Shown piece after piece: positions 18,643-26,440 of a stretch of DNA of 64,000 nucleotides. Every line of letters begins with the position of its first letter. Position 1 is the stretch's first letter. Below the pieces are notes generated by a model. It saw only the letters and a list, made by a program, of their open reading frames with translations. It was not told the DNA's origin and did not search any database. The DNA comes from Rhizobium sp. NXC14 (GTDB taxonomy: Bacteria; Pseudomonadota; Alphaproteobacteria; Rhizobiales; Rhizobiaceae). A program made the translations under genes and the position numbers. The stretch lies in contig NZ_CP021033.1 in assembly GCF_002117485.1 (NCBI RefSeq), forward strand, positions 620,001-684,000, in the 5' to 3' direction.

Positions 18643-18666
18643 ACGGATCCCGCCTGCTGGAGTTTA
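18643..18666 (-). promoter_or_regulatory. RpoI/PvdS-type ECF promoter of vbsGSO
   Basis: Read on the minus strand: TAAAC (18666-18662), 16 bases, CGT (18645-18643), ending 38 bases before vbsG. The PvdS iron-starvation box is TAAAT-N16/17-CGT, and RpoI is its rhizobial relative. The same layout recurs for the divergent vbsADL operon. Confidence 0.72.
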
Positions 18667-18701
18667 GAAAATTGCTGAGAATTTTTTTCTTCGTTTACCC
18701 C

Positions 18702-18725
18702 TAAATCCGCCCAAGGATGGATCGT
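18702..18725 (+). promoter_or_regulatory. RpoI/PvdS-type ECF promoter of vbsADL
   Basis: TAAAT (18702-18706), 16 bases, CGT (18723-18725) is an exact match to the PvdS-type consensus. It lies 33 bases before the first vbsA start codon. Its -35 element is 36 bases from that of the divergent vbsGSO promoter. Confidence 0.78.
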
Positions 18726-18757
18726 CATTCTATCAAATCGCCACAGGAGCGGGCTTC

Positions 18758-19789
18758 ATGCTCGCAGCATCAAAAGCCCTGCCGATCAAGGAGAACATCA
18801 TGGATTTCGACGCCGCCAAGCAAAGGCGGGCTCTACAGGCGCGCAGCTATGTCAGGCTCGCCCCCAATATCGTCCATCTCCACACCGTGCGCGGGAATCA
18901 CGAAGTCGCCCTCGAAGTCGAAGCCGGCATCGCCTCGCTGACCTTCTACGAGGGAAATCCCGTGCAATCGGCCGAGCTTCTCATGGCAGCCGCCGAAGCG
19001 GTGACGGCGCAAGATCGGTCGATCAAATCGGTCGCTTTCGAAGGCCATAAGGCCAGCCTTCCCCGGCACATCTCAGGCACCGATGGACGGCTCGATTCCG
19101 CTATCCTCTGGCAATGGCCCTCGCTGTGGCTGCCGCAGATGTCCTATCCGCTGCCGCCGGTGCAGCAGATGACCGCGGGGCGCTATCATCCGCGCCGGCC
19201 GGCAAAGCCGAAAGGCACGGTCTACCAGCGCTTCATCCCGTGGCTGGAGCGGGACATCAGCTTCAGGGTGGCCGATCCCGAGACCGATCTTGCGGCCTTT
19301 AACCGTTGGATGAACGACGAGCAGGTCAACACGATCTGGGAGGATGCGGGCTCGATCGACAAGCACCGGGAGATCCTGGAGGCGAGGATCGCCGATCCGC
19401 ATGTCCTGCCACTGATCGGCAGTTTCGCCGACATTCCCTTCGGCTATTTCGAGGTCTACTGGGCCAAGGAAAACCGGCTCGGTCCCTACTACGATGCCGA
19501 TGATTACGATCGCGGATGGCATGTCGCGATCGGCGAGCCCGATTATCGCGGCAAGAAATGGATCAGCGCGTGGCTTCCCTCGCTGATGCATTTCATCTTC
19601 CTCGACGATCCCCGCACGAAATGCATTGTCGGCGAACCGCGCGCCAGCCACGAGCAGCAGATCCGCAATCTCGACCGCTCGGGCTTTGCCAAGATCAAGC
19701 ATTTCGATTTTCCGCACAAACGGGCGCTTCTCGTCATGCTGACGCGCGAGCGTTTCTTCGGCGATCATCTCTGGGTGCCCGCATCATGA
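18758..19789 (+). CDS. vbsA: N5-hydroxyornithine acyltransferase (IucB/RhbD-type GNAT)
   Basis: This 343-residue protein has a siderophore acyltransferase domain in its C-terminal half: FNRWMNDEQVNTIWED, PFGYFEVYWAKENRLGPYY, DYDRGWHVAIGEP and HKRALLVMLTRERFF are hallmarks of the IucB/RhbD/PvdF-like GNAT group. In vicibactin synthesis VbsA adds (R)-3-hydroxybutyrate to the N5-hydroxyl amine to form the hydroxamate. Two starts are plausible: 18758 (AGGAG eight bases upstream, used here) and 18800 (AAGGAG six bases upstream). Its stop overlaps the vbsD start (ATGA). Confidence 0.88.
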   Translation: MLAASKALPIKENIMDFDAAKQRRALQARSYVRLAPNIVHLHTVRGNHEVALEVEAGIASLTFYEGNPVQSAELLMAAAEAVTAQDRSIKSVAFEGHKASLPRHISGTDGRLDSAILWQWPSLWLPQMSYPLPPVQQMTAGRYHPRRPAKPKGTVYQRFIPWLERDISFRVADPETDLAAFNRWMNDEQVNTIWEDAGSIDKHREILEARIADPHVLPLIGSFADIPFGYFEVYWAKENRLGPYYDADDYDRGWHVAIGEPDYRGKKWISAWLPSLMHFIFLDDPRTKCIVGEPRASHEQQIRNLDRSGFAKIKHFDFPHKRALLVMLTRERFFGDHLWVPAS

Positions 19790-21204
19790 ACGACATGAGC
19801 GAGATGAGCGGCAGCCTGCGGAAACGACGGCTTGCGCCGGAAGATCTTGCCAGCCCGCACCTGTTCAGGCTGCTGCTGCGGCTCGGGCTGCCCGCCATGT
19901 TTGGCCTGTCGATCAATGCCGCCCATCACACGATCAACATGGTCTTCGTCGGCACGATCGGGGAGGATCAGATCGCCGCGATCATGATCGTGCTGCCGAT
20001 CCTGATGCTCGTCGCAGCCTTCGGCGAAGGCATCGGCGTCGGCGTGGCAACCGAGGTCGGGCGGGCGCTCGGCGCCGGCAACCGGTCGAGCGCGAGCACG
20101 CTTGCCTCGGTCAGCCTGGCCGCCGGCGTCGCCTTCGGCGCGGCCAGTGCGGCCGCAATCGTCGCATTTCCATCTTTCCTGCTGTTCGGCGCCACGCCAG
20201 CCATCGAGCCGCTTGCGCAGCATTACCTGCTCATCATCGCGGTCTCGATCCCGCTGACGATGGCGCAGATCATTCTCGATTTCCTGGCGATCGCCGAGGG
20301 CAATGCCCGCTTCAGCATGTGGACGCTGGTCGCCTGCTTTGCGCTGAACATCATTCTCGACCCGATCATGATCTTCGGCTTCGGCCTTGGGCTGCAGGGC
20401 GTGGCGATCGCGACAATCCTCTCCCAGCTCGTGGCGCTCTCAATCTACGGCGCCTATCATGCGAGACGGCTCGGCACGATCCGGCTGACGTTCGGCTGGC
20501 GGTTCGGCGATCTCAGGCATCTGAGGCCGGTCCTTGCCGTTGGCGCGCCAACGACGCTGACGAGCCTCGCAACCGCTGGCGCAATCGCCGCGATGCTGTC
20601 TGTCGCCGGCACCTATCATGGCGAGGACGGCATTGCCGGAGTCGGGATCGCCCTGCGGCTGCTTGCGGTCGGCGCACTCCCTGTCATCGGCATTTCGCTG
20701 GGCGCGCAGTCCATCCTGAGCTTCGCCTGGGGCCGCGGGGATATATCACGGGTGCTCTCGGCAACCCGCATGCTAACCGCCGTCACGAGCGCGGTCGGCG
20801 GCGCCTACGGGTTGACGGCGATCATCTTCTCCGGGCACCTTGCCTCGTTCTTCACCGACAATGCGTCCGTGGCATCGATCGCAGGCCAGGCGATCGTCGC
20901 AACCCATCTCCCCTTCCTGCTGTTCGGCCTCCGGCAGACCGTGCTGATCCTCTTCCAAGCACAGGGCAGGCCGAAAGCCGCCCTTGCCGTAGGCTTGGCG
21001 CAATATGGATATCTTCTCTTTCCGTTGCTTGCTTTCCTGCCGCCCTTCTTCGGTTTTTCAGGCCTGCTCGCAGCCATGTTTCTGGCCTCGTCGCTCACCG
21101 ACCTGCTGTCATGCTTCTGCCTGGCGAGATCACTCAGCGCGCTCCGGCAGAGCTCGGCCGGTGATCTGACCGCACTCCGTCCCTATCCCAGCTTTTGCCC
21201 CTGA
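19786..21204 (+). CDS. vbsD: MATE-family efflux protein, probable siderophore exporter
   Basis: This 472-residue membrane protein has twelve predicted helices in two similar halves, with typical MATE segments such as LGLPAMFGLSINAAHHTINMVFVG in helix 1, FALNIILDPIMIFGFGLGLQG, and PVIGISLGAQSILSFAWGRGD in the second half. It probably exports vicibactin using an ion gradient. It is translationally coupled to vbsA and ends 10 bases before vbsL. The vbsD symbol follows the known vbsADL order; export has not been shown from sequence. Confidence 0.85.
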   Translation: MNDMSEMSGSLRKRRLAPEDLASPHLFRLLLRLGLPAMFGLSINAAHHTINMVFVGTIGEDQIAAIMIVLPILMLVAAFGEGIGVGVATEVGRALGAGNRSSASTLASVSLAAGVAFGAASAAAIVAFPSFLLFGATPAIEPLAQHYLLIIAVSIPLTMAQIILDFLAIAEGNARFSMWTLVACFALNIILDPIMIFGFGLGLQGVAIATILSQLVALSIYGAYHARRLGTIRLTFGWRFGDLRHLRPVLAVGAPTTLTSLATAGAIAAMLSVAGTYHGEDGIAGVGIALRLLAVGALPVIGISLGAQSILSFAWGRGDISRVLSATRMLTAVTSAVGGAYGLTAIIFSGHLASFFTDNASVASIAGQAIVATHLPFLLFGLRQTVLILFQAQGRPKAALAVGLAQYGYLLFPLLAFLPPFFGFSGLLAAMFLASSLTDLLSCFCLARSLSALRQSSAGDLTALRPYPSFCP

Positions 21205-21214
21205 GAGGATCATC

Positions 21215-22399
21215 ATGAACCTGTCCTTCAGCCCACGCGACCTTGGCGACCAAGCGGCCGACGATCTCTTCACGCCCGTCGATCCCTCGGCCTTCAACGC
21301 CGTGTCGCCGCCGATCTTCCAGACCTCGCTCTTCACCTATGACAGTTACGAGGCGATGGAGGATGTCTTCGCCGGCCGGGCGCGCAACTTCATCTATTCG
21401 CGCGGCGACAATCCGACTGTCCGTGAATTCGAGCTCTTGGTCGCCCGCCTCGAAGGCGCGGAAGATGGGCGCGCCTTTTCAAGCGGAACGGCCGCCATCA
21501 CCGCGACCATTCTCAGCCTCGTGGAAGCGGGCGACCGGGTCGTCGCCGTCCGCCACCTCTATAATGATGTCTACCGCCTGCTGGTCAAGCTGCTCGGCAG
21601 GCTCGGCGTCACGGTGGATTTCATCGATCCTTCCGACCATGACGAGGTGCGCAAGGCGCTGCCGGGCGCAAGGCTGCTCTATCTCGAAAACCCCTCCTCC
21701 TTCGTCTTCGAGCTTCAGGACATCGTGGCGCTGTCGGCCATGGCACAGGAGGCGGGTGTCACAACCGTCATCGACAATTCCTGGGCGACGCCGCTCTTCC
21801 AGAAGCCGATCCTGCACGGCGTCGATATCGTCATTCACGCCGCCTCGAAATATCTCGGCGGCCACAGCGATACGGTCGCCGGCGTCGTCGTCGGCACGAA
21901 AGAGGCGATCGCCAGGATCAACTCGACCTCCTACCCCTATATGGGCGCCAAGCTCTCGCCCTTCGAGGCCTGGCTCCTGCTGCGCGGCATGCGCACGCTG
22001 CGCGTCCGGCTGAAGGAGCATGAGCGCAGCGGACTTCTGCTCGCCGACCGGCTGAAACAGCATCCCGACATCGCCCGCGTTCGCCACCCGGCCTTTCAAG
22101 ACCACCCCGGCCGGGCGACGCTGTCGGGTTATGCCGGGCTCTTCTCTTTCGACCTCACGCCCGACATAGATGTCGCGCGTTTCGTCAATGCGCTGCGCGA
22201 GATCCGCCTCGGCGTCAGCTGGGGAGGGCCGGAAACGCTTGTGGTCCCCGCCAAGGTGGCGCTGCAGATTCCCGACCGGATGACCACCTTCATCCGGTTC
22301 GGCGTGAGCGAGCAGACGGTTCGCTTCGCCGTTGGACTGGAAGAACCGGAACTGCTTTGGAGCGACCTGCAGCAGGCGCTGCACGCCGCGCGGCGCTAG
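21215..22399 (+). CDS. vbsL: PLP enzyme of the Cys/Met-metabolism fold, proposed ornithine epimerase of vicibactin
   Basis: This 394-residue protein has the trans-sulfuration family pattern: IYSRGDNPTVREFELLVARLEG, the cofactor-phosphate loop FSSGTAAITATIL, VIDNSWATPLFQ and the PLP lysine in HAASKYLGGHSDT. Ordinary relatives are cystathionine lyases or methionine gamma-lyases. In vbsADL the protein is assigned to L-to-D epimerisation of the ornithine unit, because vicibactin contains D-ornithine and VbsS has no epimerisation domain. ATG follows GAGAGGATCATC. The 3' end overlaps the rpoI frame on the other strand by about 110 bases. Confidence 0.85.
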   Translation: MNLSFSPRDLGDQAADDLFTPVDPSAFNAVSPPIFQTSLFTYDSYEAMEDVFAGRARNFIYSRGDNPTVREFELLVARLEGAEDGRAFSSGTAAITATILSLVEAGDRVVAVRHLYNDVYRLLVKLLGRLGVTVDFIDPSDHDEVRKALPGARLLYLENPSSFVFELQDIVALSAMAQEAGVTTVIDNSWATPLFQKPILHGVDIVIHAASKYLGGHSDTVAGVVVGTKEAIARINSTSYPYMGAKLSPFEAWLLLRGMRTLRVRLKEHERSGLLLADRLKQHPDIARVRHPAFQDHPGRATLSGYAGLFSFDLTPDIDVARFVNALREIRLGVSWGGPETLVVPAKVALQIPDRMTTFIRFGVSEQTVRFAVGLEEPELLWSDLQQALHAARR

Positions 22400-22946
22400 G
22401 ATCCTGCCGATGTTCGTGATCGGCACGAGGGGAGTCAGTGATCGCCGAATGGCAATGCCGCTCCGCCGCCTTGATCATGAAATTAACAAGGGTCCGTGAG
22501 ACGCCGAGTTCGGCCGCGATGTCCTTCTGCGGCACGCCGTTCAGGCGGTGACGGATGAAGGCGTCGTTGGTGCGCTTCGGCAGCGCCTCGAGCGAAGCCA
22601 GCACGTCACGCAGGGTCTCTGCGGCAACGAGCTGGTCAAGCACCGTTGGGACGGGAGCCGTGATCTCCTGGATTTGATCTATCGACCTATGGTTGTTCGT
22701 CTGATGGCGTTGGCGGCGGCTCTCATCCAGTGCGAGATTATAGACCATCCGGAAGGCATAGCCGATGGGGCAGCGAATACCGTCGACATTGACCCCATAA
22801 GCTTTGATGACTCCGTCCTGAAATATGTCCTCGGAGTATGCCCTTGATTTGAGAACGCTTTCGATCGTCTTCAGGAGCTTATCCTTGTTTTCGATCATTG
22901 CGTTGACAACCGCATTCCCGTTCACATCACGATGCGATGCTCGCAT
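22290..22946 (-). CDS. rpoI: ECF sigma factor RpoI controlling siderophore synthesis
   Basis: This 218-residue FecI/PvdS-group sigma factor has region 2 (AYSEDIFQDGVIKAYG, GYAFRMVYNLALDESRRQ) and region 4 (ALPKRTNDAFIRHRLNGVPQKDIAAELGVSRTLVNFMIKAAERHC). RpoI activates vbsGSO and vbsADL in R. leguminosarum, and both have matching promoters here. There is no FecR-like anti-sigma gene beside it. Start 22946 has AAAGG nine bases upstream; Met17 (22898) is an alternative. The last ~57 residues after AERHC are arginine/alanine-rich, match nothing expected and run antisense into vbsL, so the natural stop may have been lost. Confidence 0.88.
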   Translation of the reverse strand: MRASHRDVNGNAVVNAMIENKDKLLKTIESVLKSRAYSEDIFQDGVIKAYGVNVDGIRCPIGYAFRMVYNLALDESRRQRHQTNNHRSIDQIQEITAPVPTVLDQLVAAETLRDVLASLEALPKRTNDAFIRHRLNGVPQKDIAAELGVSRTLVNFMIKAAERHCHSAITDSPRADHEHRQDPSAARRAAPAAGRSKAVPVLPVQRRSEPSARSRRTG

Positions 22947-23062
22947 TGTCCTGTACCTTTTTACGAATGGAAAATCAGGCTCTGTCTTGCTGGTCGGTTC
23001 GGCCTTGGCGCTCCTTTTTCAAAGCGGATGTGCACGATGTGATTGCAGTGTCTATTTTAAGG

Positions 23063-23077
23063 TGATAACAAGAGTCA
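23063..23077. promoter_or_regulatory. RirA-type iron-responsive operator (IRO box)
   Basis: TGATAACAAGAGTCA matches TGA-N9-TCA, the operator of the rhizobial iron repressor RirA. It lies in the 165-base space between rpoI (117 bases from its start) and the GNAT-fhuDB operon (35 bases from its start), where it could repress either or both under iron sufficiency. Confidence 0.65.
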
Positions 23078-23111
23078 AGTTTAAATCCACCGGGCTGAAG
23101 GCGAGAAAAAA

Positions 23112-23603
23112 ATGGGACGAACAGTTGAGATCCTGACCGGCAAGGCGGAACTCTGCCGATCGATCATGAGTGCCTTGCCCGACTGGTTTTCGGAATCCGA
23201 GGTCATCGAAGCGAGCGCCCAGGCGATCGAGAAGTTGCCGGTGTTCGGCTATATCGAAGCGGATGTCGTCACCGCGCTGATGGCCTTGAAGCCGCACCTG
23301 CCTGATGCCGTCGAAATTGCGCTGATCGCGACGCGGCCGGAATATCACGGCCAGGGCGCAGGGCGACATCTCCTCGACGCTGCCGGAGGCTTCGCCCAGA
23401 AATCGGGCGCCCGGCTGCTGACGGCCAAGACGCTTGCGCCGCGCGGCCGCGACGAGCCGCAATTCGAGGCGACACGCCGCTTCTACGACCGGAACGGCTT
23501 CGTCAGGGCGGAGGTGTTTGCCAAACTCTGGCACGAGGACCATCCGTGCCTGTTCATGATCAAGCCGCTCGCCGGAAAACAGCCGAGCGAGGCCGCGCTT
23601 TGA
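23112..23603 (+). CDS. GNAT acetyltransferase at head of siderophore uptake operon (candidate VbsC-type acetylase)
   Basis: This 163-residue GNAT protein has the acetyl-CoA loop in VEIALIATRPEYHGQGAGRHLLDAAGG and the C-terminal strand region FYDRNGFVRAEVF. The substrate cannot be read from sequence. Vicibactin carries an N2-acetyl group on each ornithine, a separate vbsC acetylase is known from R. leguminosarum, and no other acetyltransferase of this kind is seen in the island, so it is a candidate for that step. Equally it could acetylate another amine. It is coupled to the binding-protein gene (TTGA overlap) and lies behind the IRO box. Confidence 0.7.
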   Translation: MGRTVEILTGKAELCRSIMSALPDWFSESEVIEASAQAIEKLPVFGYIEADVVTALMALKPHLPDAVEIALIATRPEYHGQGAGRHLLDAAGGFAQKSGARLLTAKTLAPRGRDEPQFEATRRFYDRNGFVRAEVFAKLWHEDHPCLFMIKPLAGKQPSEAAL

Positions 23604-24469
23604 GACGACGGGACTTTCTTCTGAGCGCGCTGGCCATGACGAGCGCACCCGTCATGGCCCGCGCCGCTGATAACGGCGTCGTGTCGCTCGATTACGGATT
23701 GGCATCGACGATGATGGCGCTCGGCAGCGTGCCGCGAGCGATCGCCTCGCTCAGGAACTGGTCGGAATGGGTCGTCGAGCCAACCATGCCGCAAGGCGTC
23801 GTCGATATCGGCACCACCTCCGAGATCAATCTCGAAGTCCTCACCAGCCTCCGGCCATCGCTCATCCTGAGCACGCCTTTCCTGGCGGCGCTGGATGAAA
23901 ATCTCTCCCGCATCGCGCCGGTCGCGACCTTCACTGTTTATGCCGAGAACGGCGATGCGCTCGACCGCTCCTACGCCGAAACGCGGCGTCTCGGCGCCAT
24001 GATCGGGCGACAGAGGCAAGCGGAGGCGTTTCTCGCCCGCGCCGATGCCATGTTCGAGCGGCTGCGCGAGAGGGTGAGGGGCCTGTCCGCGCCTCCTGTC
24101 GCCGTTATCAACTTCGTCGACCGGAGGCATGCGCGCATCTACAGCGGCCCGGGGCTTTACGGCGGCACCATGCGGCGCATCGGCCTTGAGAATGCCTGGA
24201 AGGGCGAGGCCAGCTACTGGGGATTTCAGACTATCGGACTGGAACAGCTCGCCGAACTCGATGAAGAGGCGCACCTCGTCGTCGTGTCGCCCTTGCTTCC
24301 GCCTGATGTCCTGACCCGGCTTTCAGAAAGCCCGCTTTGGGCCAGCCTCCCCTTCGTCCGGCGCCAGCGCATCTCGGTCGTTCCCGGCGTCCTGATGTTT
24401 GGAATGGTCCAGGAGGCGCTGCGCTTTTCGACACTGATAGTCGATGTTCTGGAGACTGCCGCCCGATGA
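23600..24469 (+). CDS. fhuD: FhuD-like iron-siderophore periplasmic binding protein
   Basis: This 289-residue protein begins with a twin-arginine signal RRRDFLLSALAMTSAPVMARA and continues as a class III (TroA/BtuF-like) binding protein (VVSLDYGLASTMMALGSVP; VVDIGTTSEINLEVLTSLRPSLIL). The proposed start is TTG at 23600, overlapping the GNAT stop; starts upstream would lie inside the GNAT gene, and the first later ATG would cut the signal peptide. Its stop overlaps the fhuB start. It should deliver ferric vicibactin or another hydroxamate from the receptor to FhuB. Confidence 0.82.
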   Translation: MRRRDFLLSALAMTSAPVMARAADNGVVSLDYGLASTMMALGSVPRAIASLRNWSEWVVEPTMPQGVVDIGTTSEINLEVLTSLRPSLILSTPFLAALDENLSRIAPVATFTVYAENGDALDRSYAETRRLGAMIGRQRQAEAFLARADAMFERLRERVRGLSAPPVAVINFVDRRHARIYSGPGLYGGTMRRIGLENAWKGEASYWGFQTIGLEQLAELDEEAHLVVVSPLLPPDVLTRLSESPLWASLPFVRRQRISVVPGVLMFGMVQEALRFSTLIVDVLETAAR

Positions 24470-26430
24470 AGGCTGAATTTTCCCGCTTCGGCGCGCCAGC
24501 ACTTGCGGCGCTATTGCTGTTTTCAGGCCTCAGCCTTGCGATGCTCGATCTCCTGCCGGCGCTGCCGCATATCGAAACCAAAGGCGGATACGACGCCCAG
24601 CACCTTCTGCTTCTCTATTCCACGCTGCCGCGCATGGCGACGGCCCTGATCACGGGAGCCGCCCTCGCACTTTCTGGGACGATCCTGCAGCAGGTGCTGC
24701 GCAATCCTCTCGCTTCACCAACGACGCTCGGCGTCTCGGCCGGCGCCAATCTGGCACTGGTTTCCGTCATGCTCGCCTTTCCCTCACTGGCGGGATGGAG
24801 CCGCGACGCGGTCGCGCTCGCAGGAAGTGCGGTTGCCGCCTTCGCCCTCTTTTCGATCAGCGCCCGGCACGGCTTTTCGCCCTTTTCCCTCATCCTGTCG
24901 GGCATGATCATCGGCCTCTGGTGCGGCGCAGCAGCGGCCATCCTCATTCTGATGAACGATCAATATCTCTCCGGGATCTTCATCTGGGGCGCCGGGTCTC
25001 TGTCGCAGCAAAGCTGGGCGATCCCGCTGTCGCTGCTGCCCAAGGTCGCCCTCGTCGCCGGCCTCGCCTTCCTCGCCGCGAGACCGCTGGCGCTGAGCCA
25101 GCTCGGAGATGCCGGCGCAGCGAGCCTAGGTCTGCCGATCAAATGGGCGCGCGGCTTTATCATAGCGATTGCGATTGCGCTGAGCGCCCTCGTCACCAGT
25201 GCCGTCGGCGTCATCGGCTTCATCGGGCTGGTCGCCCCGCAGATCGTCCGGCTAGCCGGCGCACGCCGGGTCGTCAGCCAGTTGATCTGGTCGCCCATAG
25301 CAGGCGCCGGCCTTCTTCTTCTGACCGATGAGGCGATCAAGCTCCTCGCTCCTGGCGATTTCGTGCCGACCGGGGCCGTCACCGCATTGCTCGTCGGACC
25401 GATCCTGATTGCTCTGCTTCCACGCCTTGCAACAGCCTCACGCACGCTCCCCGGCATGACCTCACCACGGCTCGCGATCGGCAGCAAAGGGTCCTCCCTC
25501 GTCCTGCTGTTCGCCTCGGTCGTCGCATTGGCGATCGCCGCGATCTTCTTCGGCCGGGCATCAGATGGCGCGTGGACATGGCTGCCCGCCGCCTCATGGA
25601 ATGAAATCCTCCCCCTCCGCCTGCCCCGGGTCGCCGCCGCCTTCGGCGCCGGAACCGTGCTCGGCGTGACGGGGCTGATCCTGCAGCGGCTGACCGGAAA
25701 CGAAATGGCGAGCCCCGAGGTGCTCGGCGTTTCGGCCGGGGCGACGCTTGGCGTCGCGACCGCCATGTTCGCCTTCGCCGCACCTGGCCTGACCGTCCAG
25801 CTTGCCTTTGCCGGCGGCGGCGCGCTTGGCGTGCTGCTGCTGATCTTCCTCCTGAGCGCCCGTTCAGGCTTCGGCCCGAACCGCGTGCTGCTCGCCGGCA
25901 TCGCCTTCGGCGCAATGCTCGATGCCGGGATCGGCGTGCTGGCGGCAAGCGGCGATCCGCGCGGCCTGGCGCTCATCCGCTGGATGTCGGGCTCGACCTA
26001 TTTCGTCGACAATGAGGTTGCCGCAAGCGCCCTCTCAATTGCGCTTGCCTGCCTCGTCGCGGCCTTTCTCGCCAACCGATGGCTTGCGCTGCTGCAGCTC
26101 GGCTCGGAGACGGCGAGCGAACTCGGCCTCAGGATCGCACCGGCGCGCGGCGTCTTCTTCGGGCTCTCGGCGATCATGACGGCGGCCGCCACGCTTGTCG
26201 TCGGCCCCTTGAGCTTCGTCGGGCTGATGGCGCCGCACCTTGCCCACGGCCTCGGACTTCGCCGCCCTTCCACCCAGCTCCTCGCCGCAGCGCTGATCGG
26301 GGCGACCCTGCTCGTCATCGCCGACTGGGCCGGCCGCATGATCGCCTTTCCCTATCAGGTTCCTGCCGGTTTGATTTCGGCTCTGGTCGGGGCGCCGATG
26401 CTGCTTTTCGTTCTGCGCCGGCGGCCTTGA
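24466..26430 (+). CDS. fhuB: FhuB-like iron-siderophore permease (two fused halves)
   Basis: This 654-residue inner-membrane permease is made of two FecCD/BtuC domains in one chain, the hallmark of FhuB. Each half repeats the same landmarks: LPRMATALITGAALALSG / LPRVAAAFGAGTVLGVTG near the start, LASPTTLGVSAGANL / MASPEVLGVSAGATL, and the ATPase-facing VIGFIGLVAPQIVRLAG / PLSFVGLMAPHLAHGLG. It imports hydroxamate siderophores with FhuD. A FhuC-type ATPase would be needed but does not follow; the next gene is convergent. Confidence 0.9.
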   Translation: MKAEFSRFGAPALAALLLFSGLSLAMLDLLPALPHIETKGGYDAQHLLLLYSTLPRMATALITGAALALSGTILQQVLRNPLASPTTLGVSAGANLALVSVMLAFPSLAGWSRDAVALAGSAVAAFALFSISARHGFSPFSLILSGMIIGLWCGAAAAILILMNDQYLSGIFIWGAGSLSQQSWAIPLSLLPKVALVAGLAFLAARPLALSQLGDAGAASLGLPIKWARGFIIAIAIALSALVTSAVGVIGFIGLVAPQIVRLAGARRVVSQLIWSPIAGAGLLLLTDEAIKLLAPGDFVPTGAVTALLVGPILIALLPRLATASRTLPGMTSPRLAIGSKGSSLVLLFASVVALAIAAIFFGRASDGAWTWLPAASWNEILPLRLPRVAAAFGAGTVLGVTGLILQRLTGNEMASPEVLGVSAGATLGVATAMFAFAAPGLTVQLAFAGGGALGVLLLIFLLSARSGFGPNRVLLAGIAFGAMLDAGIGVLAASGDPRGLALIRWMSGSTYFVDNEVAASALSIALACLVAAFLANRWLALLQLGSETASELGLRIAPARGVFFGLSAIMTAAATLVVGPLSFVGLMAPHLAHGLGLRRPSTQLLAAALIGATLLVIADWAGRMIAFPYQVPAGLISALVGAPMLLFVLRRRP

Positions 26431-26440
26431 GAAGCCGCCT

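Noticed and set aside
18662..18690. Irr-type iron control element (TTTAGAA...) upstream of vbsG
   Set aside because: Only one half resembles the ICE motif; the other half is not palindromic, and the bases are already accounted for by the RpoI -35 element.
23082..23105. TAAAT upstream of the GNAT gene as a third RpoI promoter
   Set aside because: At the required 16-base spacing the -10 position reads GAG, not CGT. The RirA box is the better explanation for control here.
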